Assembly: GCA_018292915.2 (NCBI GenBank) | Contig: JACVVK020000095.1 | Coordinates: 1 to 64,000, forward strand | DNA length: 64,000 nt | From: Batillaria attramentaria | Taxonomy: Eukaryota > Mollusca > Gastropoda > Batillariidae | Reading direction: 5' to 3' | In this document: positions 32,721-43,830 of the stretch, piece after piece | Layout of the letters: each line of letters begins with the position of its first letter | Numbering within the stretch: position 1 is the first letter of the stretch | Program-made: the position numbers and the translations under genes | The notes under the pieces: generated by a model | Seen by the model: only the letters and a program-made list of their open reading frames with translations | Databases searched by the model: none | Told to the model about the DNA's origin: nothing

Positions 32721-33150
32721 TCGTATAGGGCGGACCAAGCTAATGCAAAGCAAACTTATCCGGAAGGTCTACTAATGTTTCGCAAAACGGCATAACCATC
32801 ATTGATTTGACTGGCGGTTACGCCTTTTTTTCCCCCGCAGATGATGGTGGAGGTGTACAATCTAGTCAAAACTTAACATTGTTTTACACACACATTTTGC
32901 CAAAACATGCTTGTTTGTTTGTTTGTTTGTTTTTATTTATTTTAACTTATTGTGACACTGAGTTGTGGGTCACATGCTGCACGCGGAACCCACGTCAGAT
33001 CCGTGTTGTGAGAACATTTGAAGAAGGATGTTAGATAATTGTGGTATCGTTTGTCTTTTTTGGACGGACACAATCTAATTATGCTTGCTAAATTATCTCA
33101 GCGACGATGTCACGAAATCGTTACCGTTGCTAGTGTTCGTGTGTCACAGT
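32721..33150. other. No gene; (GTTT)n near 32912
   Basis: Unique sequence apart from a short GTTT run. Confidence 0.45.
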
Positions 33151-33196
33151 GGTGTGTGTGTGTGTGTGTGTGGTGTGTTTATGCGGGCTCGCGCAC

Positions 33197-33234
<38 letters not shown>

Positions 33235-33255
33235 GTGTGTGTGCGGGTGCGTGTG

Positions 33256-33290
<35 letters not shown>

Positions 33291-33398
33291 CTGCAGTGAA
33301 CGAAAGCGCGTTAATTGCCTTGAAGTTTGTGTGTGGCGCGGGCGGCGTGCGTGCGAGTGTCTGTCGGTGTATCGATGTGTGCATGCGTGCGTGCGTGC

Positions 33399-33443
<45 letters not shown>
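33151..33443. repeat. (GT)n / (GA)n / (GCGT)n cluster
   Basis: GT tracts lie at 33154-33172, 33200-33245 and 33404-33443. (GA)n is at 33258-33288 and GCGT repeats at 33384-33404. Confidence 0.95.
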
Positions 33444-33445
<2 letters not shown>

Positions 33446-34019
33446 CTGCGGCCGTGGCTCTATAGAGTGCGACTGCTGTCATGTGCTGAAGGGCCGGGCA
33501 ATCCACTGTAGGATTCAGCACTGAGAAGATACTGGTCTACTTCCACCGCCAAATACTCCAGCATACATACTCCGGTGTCAGTACGCCTCAGCTGTGCGCC
33601 AGTTGCCTGAACAAACATACAGATTCGTTTTGTGAAGTTATTCTTGTGCTGCGCTGGTGTCCTCAGAAGATTTTTTTTAGGAGGGGGGGGGGGTGGTGGA
33701 CGGTGATAAGATCAGTGTGGAAAAGTAAGTTGTAATCTGTTAAAACCTGACTGGGAACTGAACATGACTGAGCAGATCAGCTTTGCGATTATTTACTTGT
33801 TGCAAAAAACAAAACAAAACAACAACAACAACAACAAAACCCGAGGATATATAATAATAATGTGAAATAAAGGGGAGAGAAAGAGAAACTGAAAAAAAAT
33901 TGAAATTGAAAAATATTGAAACTGAAATAACTTTTTTGGAAAACGGTGGTAGTTTTGGTCTTGTCACCGATTTTCAAACTTGCCGTTAAAAAAACAAAAC
34001 ACGTTCGAACATTACGCTG

Positions 34020-34021
<2 letters not shown>
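33444..34021. other. No gene recognised
   Basis: Unique sequence with A-rich and CAA-rich stretches near 33805-33840 and a G-run near 33685. Confidence 0.45.

Positions 34022-34091
<70 letters not shown>
34022..34091. repeat. (CA)n microsatellite
   Basis: About 70 bp of uninterrupted CA. Confidence 0.97.
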
Positions 34092-34092
<1 letters not shown>

Positions 34093-34184
34093 TACCGCAT
34101 GTACTAATAGGTGTGTAAAACATATGGTATCTACTTTTTTCGCTTATTTGTAGGCTAACAGCCTACTCGAAGAGGCTGTTTTTA

Positions 34185-35287
34185 AACATGTCATCTCGGC
34201 CCAGTGAAAACTCGGCCGAGTTGACAATTTTTGGGTCGAATTTTTGGTTGGCCGAGTTTGCAATCGGCCGAGTGGCCAGACCAATCTGTCATCTCGGCTC
34301 ATACAAGACTCGGCCAACCGTAAAATCGACCCAAAGTTGTCATCTCGGCCGAGTTTGCACTGGCCGAGATGACATGTTTGGGTCGAATTTACGGTTGGCC
34401 GAGTTTGCAGTTGGCCGAGTGGATTGTCCAACCTGTCATCTCGGCCCATAGCAACCTCGGCCAAGTTTAATTCGACCCACTCATGTCAACTCGGCACAGT
34501 GCAAACTCGGCCGAGATGACACATTTTTGGGTCGAATTTGTGGTTGGCCGAGTTTGCAATCGGGCAAGTGGACTGTCCAACCTGTTAGCTGGGCCCACAA
34601 CAATCTCGGCCAAGTCAAATTCGACCAAAACATATCATCTCGGCCCAGTGAAAACTCGGACGAGTTGACACAATTTTGGGTCGAATTTACGGTTGGCCGA
34701 GTTTGCAAAGGGCCGAGTGGATCGTCCAACCTGTCATCTCGGCCCATAGCAATCTCGGCCAAGTCTAATTCGACCCACACATGTCAACTCGGCCCAGTGC
34801 AAACTCGGCCGAGTTGACAAATTTTTGGGTCGAATTTGTGATTGGCCGAGTTTGCAATCGGCCGTGTGGACTCTCCAACCTGTCAGCTCGGCCCATAGCA
34901 AAGTCGGCCAACCGTAAATTCGACCCAAACGTGTCATCTCGGCCCAGTGCAAACTCGGCCGAGTTGACAAATTTTGGGTTGAATTTACGGTTGGCCGAGT
35001 TTGCAAAGGGCCGAGGTGGATCGTCCAACCTGTCATCTCGGCCCATAGCATTTCGGCCAAGTCTAATTCGACCCCACACATGTCAACTTCGGCCCAGTGC
35101 AAACTCGGCCGAGTTGACAAATTTTTGGGTCGAATTTGTGATTGGCCGAGTTTGCAATCGGTCGAGTGGACTGTCCAACCTGTTAGCTCGGCCCATAGCA
35201 AAGTCGGCTAACCGTAAATTCGACCCATACGAGTCATCTCTGCCCAGTGCAAACTCGGGCGAGATGACAATTTTTGGGTCGAATTTA
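34185..35287. repeat. 149-bp tandem array with internal CTCGGCCGAG palindromes
   Basis: TTTGGGTCGAATTT (with minor variants) recurs near 34229, 34378, 34527, 34676, 34826, 34974, 35125 and 35274, spaced 148-151 bp. Every unit has several CTCGGCC / GGCCGAG motifs, the 10-bp palindrome CTCGGCCGAG, and opposed GGGTCGAATTT / AAATTCGACCC. Each unit can therefore fold on itself. Long frames on both strands are composition artefacts of the repeat. A SINE fragment abuts the last unit. Confidence 0.95.
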
Positions 35288-35342
35288 CGACCCGAGCATT
35301 AGAAGTCCAACGCTCTACCATTCGGCCACCCCGGCTCCCCCC
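35288..35342 (-). mobile_element. SINE S1 head fragment
   Basis: Only the tRNA-like head (minus strand: GGGGAGCCGGGGTGGCCGAA through GCTCGGGTCG) is present. It joins the 149-bp array exactly at CGAATTTACGACCCGAGC. The missing body suggests recombination rather than normal insertion. Confidence 0.85.
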
Positions 35343-35399
35343 AAGCATACTGAAAAACCTTTCCCTGAACAAAGAACCAGTTTATGCCATTCTCCAACA

Positions 35400-35586
35400 A
35401 GCAAAAAGGAGGGTGGGTGCGTGGGTGGGTACGTTTTGTATGAGGGCTTAATGCCCCTTTTCCACCACATATTATGGGTAATATCAAAGACGGGGCAACA
35501 GACCAACACAAATATTTTGGTCCCTGCCGGGAATCGAACTCACGACCCGAGCATTGAAAGTCTGCCGCTCGACTGTCCCGGATCCT
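35400..35586 (-). mobile_element. SINE S1, diverged full-length copy
   Basis: Tail GGGTGGGTACGTTTTGTATG side, body TATCAAAGACGGGGCAACAG, B-box GGGAATCGAACTCACGACCC, head GGATCCGGGACAGTCGAGCG-like on the minus strand. Confidence 0.82.
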
Positions 35587-35609
35587 CGAGCAAAAGTGAG
35601 TAGTTTTCC

Positions 35610-35610
<1 letters not shown>

Positions 35611-35641
<31 letters not shown>

Positions 35642-35777
35642 TCGCAGATGCACTGTTGCAGAGCGTCCTCATTTTTAGACGTTGGTCTTAACTGAGTTCA
35701 TTGGCAGCGGTCGCAGATGCACTCTTGCAAAGCGTCCTCATTTTTAGACGCCGGGCATAACTGAGTTCATTGGCAGC
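35611..35777 (+). repeat. (CA)n followed by a 69-bp tandem duplication
   Basis: (CA)n lies at 35611-35640. Then TCGCAGATGCAC starts two units at 35642 and 35711, both ending TAACTGAGTTCATTGGCAGC. Confidence 0.92.
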
Positions 35778-36133
35778 CTACGCAACACCCCTTACAGTCT
35801 GCCCCGGTGCCTGTAGGATAAAGTGGAAGAGGACCTAGTTCCGGACCCGGTCGCTCTTATCGCCTCATAGTCTAACCGAATCAGGGTTGGTCACCAGCTC
35901 TGTTTCCAGCCGGATCTGTCTTGTTAGTTCCCTACTCTGTGTGTGCATCAGACGGCTGAATGCCCACCAATGGCTCAACAAGAGAGGCTGATGAGAGGCC
36001 CCCAGCAAAGCCTCTCTTCAGTCCTATGCTGATGTTCAAAAGAGAAGAGGGTGGGTTTGTGACCGGATTGCGACCACCTCCGGCGGGGTGCCTAAACTGG
36101 TTTCGCTTTGATTCTGCTGAAGAAAGCCGCCAA

Positions 36134-36167
<34 letters not shown>
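35778..36167. other. No gene; long G-run
   Basis: Unique sequence ending in a G-run of about 28 at 36136-36164. Confidence 0.5.
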
Positions 36168-36335
36168 GGGGATGTTTGGGGAATTTTTAGTCCTTTTCCA
36201 CCACGTAAGGGTGACACCAAAGACGGGGCAAACGAGAAAAAGGCCAGCACAAGTATTTGGCCCCATCGGGACTCGAACTCACAACCCGAGCATTGAGAGT
36301 CCAACGCTCTACCATTCGGCTATCCCTGCTCCCCC
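36168..36335 (-). mobile_element. SINE S1, full length
   Basis: Minus-strand tail GGAATTTTTAGTCCTTTTCC, body AAAGACGGGGCAAACGAG, B-box GGACTCGAACTC, head GGGGAGCAGGGATAGCCGAA (read on -). Confidence 0.88.
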
Positions 36336-36344
36336 CGCCTATCA

Positions 36345-37165
36345 AGACCTCGTGCCGATGAGACTGAATTATGGAGGATCAGCAGACTTGGCCTAGTGGT
36401 TATAGACACCCGTACTCGCCTGTGGATTCTGATCGAGGCACTGGATTCGAATCCCTTAGTGAGCAGGATTTCGGCTGGGGATTTTCCGTACCAAATCGAG
36501 TCAGATTTCATGTGCAGACTCGTCGACAGGACTTCACGCAGACAAGGTTAATATATGGGGCAAGGAGATTTGGTCTAGTGGTTTTTGACGTCCGCCTGTG
36601 GACTCTGAAGTACAGGGATCGAATCTTCAGTTTGAGAGAATTTTGGTGGGGAATTTTCGCTCATCGAATCGATTTCATGTGCAGACTCGTTTACAGGACG
36701 TCATGCCGACTAGTTTGAATATAGGGGTAAGGAGATTTGGCGTAGTGGTTAGAAGGCATCCGCCTGCAGATTCTGAGGCACAGGACTCGAATCCCCTGGT
36801 TGGTAAGGTTTTGGTCTGGGATTTTCCTCACAAAATCGAGTCAGATTTCAAATGCTGACTCTTTTTACGGGACTTAGTGCCGACAAGGTTCAATATAGGG
36901 GACAAGGAGATTTGGCCTCGTGGTTGAGACATCATCCAATGGATCTTTGTGTACAGGGTTCGAATTCCCTGGTGGGCAAGAATTTGGTTGTGGATTTTTC
37001 CTCACCAAATGGAATCAGATTTTAAATGCAGACTCGTTTACGCCGTCTGCTTTGCCTTCGCGTGCACACTCTTGCATGAATATCGCGTGCATGCATGCAT
37101 GTCGTGTGCATGTTAAAGATGCCAGTCCAAATGGATAAAAAATGCATGAAAGGAAAAGAAAAAAA
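36345..37165 (+). mobile_element. Tandem tetramer of SINE S2
   Basis: Four tRNA-like heads (ACTTGGCCTAGTGGTT, ATTTGGTCTAGTGGTT, ATTTGGCGTAGTGGTT, ATTTGGCCTCGTGGTT) begin near 36384, 36567, 36735 and 36909. Each is followed 60-70 bp later by a B-box-like GGATTCGAATCCC / GGTTCGAATTCCC and by the shared body ACCAAATCGAGTCAGATTT and CAGACTCGTTTAC. Units are about 166-184 bp and clearly diverged. Only the last unit carries the long tail (GTGTGCATGTTAAAGATGCC) seen in the 53.4-kb copy. Confidence 0.85.
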
Positions 37166-38760
37166 TAGAAGGTGCTGAATAAATACCCCAAGTAAAAAAA
37201 ACAAAAAACAAAAAAAAAACCCACTCCATATCGACTGTTTCTACCCAAGAAATTTAAACCCAGGTTTCATAATTCTGTCAAAATGACAAATTCATTTTTG
37301 GTGGGGCTCGCAATACATTACATGTAAAAAAGCAGCATATTACAGAAGGCAAAAAAAAAAAAAAAAAAAACCCCAAAAAACCCGACGATAAAAGAGCTAC
37401 AGGTTAGAGGGATAAAAATTATTACAGTGATTGTGTTACAGCTGAAGAAAGAGCTGAACTGGGTTCGTCGCTGACAATAGATGTATTATAAACCCATCTG
37501 CCCCGATCAACCAACCTTGGACTACGAGCGGTACATGAAGTACACAGGGAGATCACTCAGCGCCAGTCCCCCTTTGTGGGCGGTGATAAGTATACAAGAC
37601 CGAAGTAAGACGTCACTGTTTGTTTTATATTTAGGTTGTCAGCAATTATAAAAGGCACAAAATCTTCTGGGGTCTTCTCCAGGGGTTTCCAAACAACCAG
37701 GCCTCATGAGTCCGGGTGGAGGCTCTTGGCGCGATAGTTGCGTGACGAGGCAAGGGATGCATCGAGCATAGGCACATGAGATCAAGATATACGCTTGTAA
37801 AACTATATATATATATAGGGTCTGACAGCGTTGCGGACGTACTCGACCTGGTAGCACACTGAGTTCGTACACCCCAAACTGCTGAGTCTTCTTCGTAAGC
37901 ACGGCCATAAAACTTCAGTGTGTTGCTTTCAGAGCTATTCTAATCTCTTAGACTATTTCCAGCGTTCAGGTGCAGTCACCAACTGTTCCCAAAACAAAAG
38001 TCTTCCTATATAAAGCACAGTAATCAGAAATGGCACCTTCAAAAACACCTGGAGAAGAACTTTCGCAAAGACTGAAAAGCGAGTGCCTGAGATGACAAAC
38101 GGTATAAACTAAGTCGACCGAGGCCATCGGATCCGCAAGCTTATGGTCAAAGCCCGAATGCCCGAGGGCACAACCAGTGCACGTCCGAACAGTATACGTT
38201 GACCGAAGGCACCGGCCTTGCAAGCTTATTTCTGAGTTTAATTTACTTATTGTTGGAGGGTATATATATCCTATGCAAGGTGGGGCGCCACGTGCCCCCA
38301 ACGCTCATTCCTCTCCATCTAGTCTTGTTTTGGCCCGCAAGTCAAAGCATCGTCAAGCCACAGAACCGTATTGTTCGAACGAAAAACAAAACAGAAACCC
38401 GGCTGATCGAAGTTTCCTTTAATAGATGCTGTTGTATTGCGTGCGACAAAAACTCTTCGTGGGACGGCAGATTTGCGTAGCAGTTTTTGTTAGAAAACAA
38501 TTTCCCCCCGCTGACTGATGTTTTTGTTAACGGCGTTAGATTTTAACAGATCGTCGCTTTTAACGAGCGTTTTACATTGTCCGAAAAACAGCGAGACATT
38601 CTCTTTAAAGCAACAGCTTTAAAATACGAATGTGCGTCTGGCGTGCAGCTGCAGCGTTTAAAACAACAACAACAACAACAACAACAACAAAAACCTGTTT
38701 TCAGAAAGGGCGAAATGTGAACTTTTCTAATTGGTCATTGTATAGTATTTTTTTTTAGTT
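37166..38760. other. No gene recognised
   Basis: Unique sequence with A-runs (37190-37225, 37350-37385), a short (TA)n at 37805 and (CAA)n at 38664-38690. CAAGCTTA/GACCGA phrases at 38130-38230 recur once. The frames lack recognisable domains. Confidence 0.45.
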
Positions 38761-39292
38761 TTGTGCTGAGGATGTGTTGTGTCGTGCTGTGTTGTGTTGT
38801 GTTGTTCTGTGCCGTGCCGTGCCGTGCCGTGCTGTGCTGTGCTGTGCTGTGCCGTGCTGTGCCGTGCCGTGCTGTGCCGTGCTGTGCCGTGCCGTGCTGT
38901 GCTGTGCTGTGCTGTGCTGTGCTGTGCTATGCGGTGCTGTGCTATGCGGTGCTTGCTGTGCTGTGCTATGCTGTGCGGTGCTGTGCTATGCTTGCTGTGC
39001 TGTGCTGTGCTATGCTTGCTGTGCTGTGCTGTGCGGTGCTGTGCTATGCTTGCTGTGCTGTGCTGTGCTGTGCTGTGCTATGCGGTGCTGTGCTGTGCTG
39101 TGCTATGCCGTGCTGTGCTATGCTATGCTGTGCTGTGCTATGCGGTGCTGTGCTATGCTTGCCGTGCTGTGCTATGCGGTGCTGTGTTATGCTTGCCGTG
39201 CCGTGCCGTGCCGTGCCGTGCCGTGCCGTGCCGTGCCGTGCTATGCTGTGCTGTGCCATGCTGTGCTGTGCTGTGCTGTGCTGTGTTGGACT
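38761..39292. repeat. Pentanucleotide (GTGCT/GTGCC)n tract, about 530 bp
   Basis: Almost entirely GTGCT with GTGCC, ATGCG and ATGCTTGCT variants. A 5-bp period leaves frames of 173-198 codons open, giving the AVLC/RAVPC peptide repeats; these are not genes. It grades into TTGCATTGCATTGTAT at the 3' side. Confidence 0.97.
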
Positions 39293-39590
39293 TGACCGGA
39301 CCGGACTGTTTTGTATTATATTGCATTGCATTGTATTACATTTCATACTAATAGTTTAGCCTCAGCTTAGCTTAGTCGTTTATAGCCTCGGACTTGGCCC
39401 TAGTCTCTCTCCGTGCATCAGACCGCTGATTTATTTAGTGTGACAGGCCACAGAGTTATACACGGTCGCAATGTCTAAATAGAGGATAAGTCCACTTGCA
39501 AACAGAGTTACAGCTTCGAACATCCCCCCCCCCCCCCGCCAGCCCCCAAGTGTCAGTGAGCTCGTTTCTTGTGACTTTAACCCAATCTGC
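39293..39590. other. No gene; C-run near 39525
   Basis: Unique sequence; no supportable feature. Confidence 0.45.
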
Positions 39591-39796
39591 CCTAGCTACG
39601 GCTATAGTTGTAACAAGATTTCATTCCCCACTGCCGCGCTACAACTAGAGTCGTAATAGTTGTGAGCGAAATCCTCATTCTGTCCCATTGTCCCGTTGCT
39701 ACCCGTTACCAAGTGTTCTGGAGTGATCTCCCTCAGAAACGGTTTCTGTTTTCGTTGGTCACCGTTGTGTACGTTTTTCATGCGGTTTATGCTGTT

Positions 39797-39872
<76 letters not shown>

Positions 39873-39973
39873 AAGAGAAGGCGGCTTGGGGTCACCGGGG
39901 GTGGGGGGGGGGGGTGCTCCAGGCAGCTAGCGTCAGACTTAATGGTTGCTTCAGTGTGGAAAGGGTTAAAGCG
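39591..39973 (-). repeat. Dispersed repeat R4, copy 2, with internal (CA)n
   Basis: Begins GCTACGGCTATAGTTGTAAC and ends CAGGCAGCTAGCGTCAGACT, then CTTCAGTGTGGAAAGGGTTA, parallel to 22050-22312. The middle contains a CA tract of about 72 bp (39799-39871). Strand is arbitrary. Confidence 0.55.
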
Positions 39974-40259
39974 AACAGTTCATGGCGTGTGCTGTGTGAT
40001 ATACTGTCCGCGCGGTTCTTGGAGCGACTATAAACAATGTTTATGAAGTTTGAACCCGAATCACGATCTAGCACCGCTTCATTTGTCTTGCTTTATGTTG
40101 CGCTTGGCGGTTTTAGCGATCCTCTGGGACATCAGGTATCGAGCCCATTCAGTAAATCAGACTCAACGGCACAGATGTCAAGTGGAATGGCTTCTTTTAC
40201 TCATTTTAACGTCATCACGTTTGTTCCAACAGTTTGTCTTTTGATAATTGCAGTGCGCT
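39974..40259. other. No gene recognised
   Basis: Unique sequence between R4 and a microsatellite cluster. Confidence 0.45.
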
Positions 40260-40293
40260 GTTGGTGTTGGTGTTGTTGTTGTTGTTGTTGTGG

Positions 40294-40389
<96 letters not shown>
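40260..40389. repeat. (TTG)n-(GT)n-(GA)n compound microsatellite
   Basis: TTG at about 40267-40290, GT at about 40298-40338, GA at about 40338-40388. Confidence 0.97.
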
Positions 40390-40390
<1 letters not shown>

Positions 40391-40631
40391 TTAGAGGGTT
40401 CTACTTGCCTTAATTGCAACAGCATGAATTATATAACAATTGTGTTCGGACTGGACTCCATGTTCTTACATAATTCACAATATGCTGACAGAACCTTGTC
40501 TGTAGCCAAAAATGAATCAGTCTTTAACACGGCGCTTGTTAAATTGCATTGTTGGTTGGCTAGTTGCTTAGTTGGTTGCTTGATTGCTTGCTTCGTTGGT
40601 TGGTCGGCTGGTTTAACATATCCTATCCCAC
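40390..40631. other. No gene; (TTGGTTGC)-like run
   Basis: 40550-40605 is a loose GTTGGTTGCTT repeat; otherwise unique. Confidence 0.45.
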
Positions 40632-40772
40632 CAGGGTAGGGTGACAATTATCAAAAATACATTAACGAGGAAATGCCAAGCACAAATTTTCCACTCCAAA
40701 CCGGGATTCGAACTCACGGCCCGAACGTTGATAGCCCAACGCTCGACAACCGGCTCGGCTATCCCGGTGTAA
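40632..40772 (-). mobile_element. S1-related SINE, diverged
   Basis: Minus strand head ACCGGGATAGCCGAGCCGGT and B-box GGGATTCGAACTC are clear. The body (GCCAAGCACAAATTTTCCAC, TACATTAACGAGGAAA) is only loosely S1-like and the usual tail is absent. Confidence 0.65.
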
Positions 40773-40845
40773 TATATATACATATACATGTCAGATGAAC
40801 TTCCTTTTACGAAAGAGTTCGAGGCAGCTTCAGTCTGAACTTGAG

Positions 40846-41033
40846 GGGGAGCCGGGGTGGCCGAATAGTAGAGCGTTAGACTTCTAATGCTCGGGTCATG
40901 AGTTCGTATCCCGGCTGGAGCCAAATATTTGTGCTGGCTTTTTCATCGTTGCCCCGTCTTTGAAATCACCCGTATGTGGTGGAAAAGGACGTTAATCCCA
41001 AAACACCCGCCCACCCCACCCCACCCACCCACC
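40846..41033 (+). mobile_element. SINE S1, full length, 11-bp TSD
   Basis: Head GGGAGCCGGGGTGGCCGAAT, B-box GAGTTCGTATCCC, canonical body, and a C-rich tail of CCACC repeats. Flanked by CTGAACTTGAG at 40835-40845 and 41034-41044. Confidence 0.93.
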
Positions 41034-41044
41034 CTGAACTTGAG

Positions 41045-41208
41045 CTGCATTGGCCCAGGACACTGTCCGCACACTCAGCGTGCTTAAGCCGGAAGTGCCC
41101 CTGAGTAATATTTTTGGTCCTGGTGAGTTAATTCGCGTGCCTTGCTATCTCCACCCCCACCCCCCACTCCAACTCTTTCCCCCCCCCCCCCCCCCCCGCC
41201 TCCTCCTC

Positions 41209-41249
<41 letters not shown>

Positions 41250-41434
41250 ATGCTTTGTTGAGACACCGAGCCATCGTGAACCTCCCAGGCACCAGCATCA
41301 GGCAGATCACAGGGCTAGGGTTAGACAAACACAGTCGTGGGTACACACAGTCGCCGGAGCAAAGCTTCCAATCCTATTTTCCACCCCCACCCCCCACCTA
41401 CCCCCAAACGGCCAACCCACCCCAGCCCCACCCC

Positions 41435-41471
<37 letters not shown>

Positions 41472-41939
41472 TCGGATCAGCGCAAGCGAAGATCACCTTT
41501 CAGTTCAGCTCTGTGCACACGTCAGAGACCCCCAAGAGACGAGGCAGAAGAGGAACCGAGGCCTTTCTTCTGCCCAGCCACAAAGGGAACAGGAAGAGGA
41601 CGACTGTGGGAATCACAACCTCCCTCTGGTCGATGGAGTCGAAGACGGTCGCCTAATCCTAGCGGAAGGTCAAACGTTAGGGTCAGGTGAACGTCTGGGT
41701 GCACTATTGATGCATGCGTTTGTGCCTGATGTATGTGTCTGTTCGTGCCTGATGTATAAGCAGTCTGTATGGATGTACCCCCAGGGTTTCACCAAGATGC
41801 AGACATGTTAGCACTCCAGAAACTCGGCTTCTAACAGTTCGGGAGCCCCGGAGTGGAAGATTTCAAATGTGATTTGTGCAGGCGTGGTTCCTGCGGGAGG
41901 TACAGCCGACGTGGCGATCCAGACTGGACAATGACAAAG
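41045..41939. other. No gene; low-complexity blocks and a doubtful 253-codon frame
   Basis: Contains C-runs (41180-41200), (CT)n (41214-41246), C/A-rich sequence and (CA)n (41437-41470). The + frame 41050-41811 runs through these tracts. Its C-terminal part after the CA tract is of normal composition but shows no domain I recognise. Confidence 0.4.
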
Positions 41940-42050
41940 GGTGGGTAACTGTTTGGGTGTTTAACGTCCTTTTCCACCACGTAAGGGTGATATCAAAGAC
42001 GGAGCAACGAGGAAAAGGCCAGCCAGCACAAATATTTGGCCCAAACAGGT
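41940..42050 (-). mobile_element. SINE S1, 5'-truncated, imperfect TSD
   Basis: Tail and body only, ending at TATTTGGCCCAAACAG. Flanking ACAATGACAAAG (41928-41939) and ACAACGACAAGG (near 42051) look like a TSD with two differences. Confidence 0.75.
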
Positions 42051-42433
42051 ACAACGACAAGGAAAGAATTTTCCAAACCATGAATTTCATGACTGTCCGG
42101 CGTTTGTTTGTTTGTTTGTTTGTTTGTTTGTTTTGCATTGAAGTAAGTGTTGCGTCTCACGTTTCTGGGAATCCTCCCCCTTCACTTAAAGTTGATTTAA
42201 TGACATTTGATGACTGTTTTTAAGACTCGATCACGTGGTTAAGTCCAATGCGCACTGACTAATCAACAAACTTTCAAATTCAGCAACGACCCACTACTTC
42301 TTGCAGACTTGTTCGCTGTCCACTCTGCAAGTGAAGACAAATTTGGCCCATAGTTCACCTCTGGCTCGATCACATCCTCGCCGAGGCCTGACACACACAT
42401 GTACACCGACATGCATGCACGCACGCTCGCACG

Positions 42434-42435
<2 letters not shown>
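42051..42435. other. No gene; (GTTT)n at 42104-42132
   Basis: Unique sequence apart from the GTTT run. Confidence 0.45.
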
Positions 42436-42488
<53 letters not shown>

Positions 42489-42522
42489 GTGTTGATGAGG
42501 CTGTAAACAAGACAAAGATATT

Positions 42523-42564
<42 letters not shown>
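42436..42564. repeat. (CA)n and (CT)n microsatellites
   Basis: CA at about 42437-42486; CT at about 42526-42563. Confidence 0.96.
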
Positions 42565-42565
<1 letters not shown>

Positions 42566-42605
42566 TTCGTTCATGCTTTTTATTTTTTTTTTTTAATTCT
42601 TTTAA

Positions 42606-42780
42606 GGGGAGCCGCGGTGGCCGAATGGTAGAACGTTGGACTTCCAGTTCTCGGATCTTGAGTTCGTATCCCGGCTGGGGCCACATGTTTGTGCTGGCTT
42701 TTTCATCGTTGCCCCGTCTTTGATATCACCCGTATGTGGTGGAAAAGGATGTTAAACTCCCGAACACCCACCCACCCTTC
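42606..42780 (+). mobile_element. SINE S1, full length
   Basis: Head GGGGAGCCGCGGTGGCCGAA, B-box GAGTTCGTATCCC, body and GGATGTTAAACTCC tail followed by CACCCACCC. T-runs on both sides obscure a TSD. Confidence 0.92.
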
Positions 42781-43460
42781 ATTTTTTTTTTTTTTTTTTT
42801 TTTTGTGCTCATCGTGCTTTTTCTTCTTTCGGTCTGTATTTTGTTCTCGCCGTTTTCTATTTGTTATGACTGTGTGCCTTTGTGCATATTTACTTTTCTT
42901 CGCATGCACCCAAGGGGTCCTGAACACACTAACTTGAACATGACCCGAACGTTGAAGAAGAAGTCAATGTCGGCCAAATCAAGGAAACTGAGGAAGGCGT
43001 AGTACGGGTTAGGGGCAAGGGGCAAGGTCTGACGCAGGTTGGTAAGGGAGGGGAGGGGCGCAGAGGGGAGAAGGGCAAAAGGAGGGGGGGGGGGGTATGT
43101 TGGACTGAGATGGGATGGGGACAAAGTAGATCGTGAGAGAAGGGGAGGAAAATGCCCTGACCCGCGGTCTGTTGGTGTGTACAAACGATGCTTGCGGTCC
43201 ACAGGATTAATCACAGCGGGAGTCACCCCTCGCGCTCATCTCCTGCCCGACCTTCCTGACCTCCATCTCGTCCAGCAGATGAACGATCAGCGGCGAGTCT
43301 GGAGCTTCGTCCGGCCTCCTCAGTGATGACCAGGAAGGCTTAATCATGGACATGGAGATTTCGCTTTATGAGATGCTCATTCTGTGGATCAGGAAATAGA
43401 ACTGTGTCGGTAATCTGGCTGAAATGGTCCTGGTATATTTTGGGAGACAGCGGGGTGGCG
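42781..43460. other. No gene; T-run and G-rich DNA
   Basis: T-run at 42784-42804 and purine-rich sequence at 43010-43160; nothing recognisable. Confidence 0.45.
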
Positions 43461-43830
43461 TGCCGCCAGCGACGTATGGTACGCTATCTGCGTTTTCCCT
43501 GTCGCATGTGAGAAACCACGTTGGCTGAGGCAAGTGTTAATGATTGCAGTGTTTGATTTGGCGTGTGGCCAATGTAACATCATGAGAACTCCTCTGTGAC
43601 ACCACATGACAATAAACAAAACAAAAACCAACAAAAACAAGAACAAACAATGGACAGTGACTGAATCGGTTCACTACGCCGGCAGCGACGTGTACGATGC
43701 TATCTACGTTTTCCCTGTCGCCTGTGAGAAACCACTTTGGCTGAGGCAACTGTTAATGATCGCAGTGTTTGATTTGGCGTGCGGCCATTTTAACATTAGA
43801 ACTTCTCTGTGGCACACATGACAAACAACA
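43461..43830 (+). repeat. Spaced tandem duplication, about 150-bp copies, 216-bp period
   Basis: Copies at about 43461-43610 and 43677-43826 share AGCGACGT, CGTTTTCCCTGTCGC, TGTGAGAAACCAC, TGGCTGAGGCAA, and GCAGTGTTTGATTTGGCGTG. Each ends in a CACATGACAA phrase followed by an A/CAA-rich tail. The A-rich 3' ends suggest a retroposed repeat. Confidence 0.85.

Noticed and set aside
34483..35302. Repeated frames of up to 173 codons on both strands
   Set aside because: Artefacts of the 149-bp array, with equal openness on both strands.
35274..35672. Frames reading NRTHDPSI / GREFDSR-type peptides
   Set aside because: Translations of SINE S1 heads; identical peptides arise at every S1 copy.
38763..39359. 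Three long + frames (173-198 codons), Cys/Ala/Val rich
   Set aside because: Pure translation of the GTGCT pentanucleotide tract in all three frames.
41050..41811. 253-codon + frame
   Set aside because: Its first two thirds are C-run, CT and CA tracts, and the rest shows no recognised domain. Kept only as a doubtful open frame in the region note.
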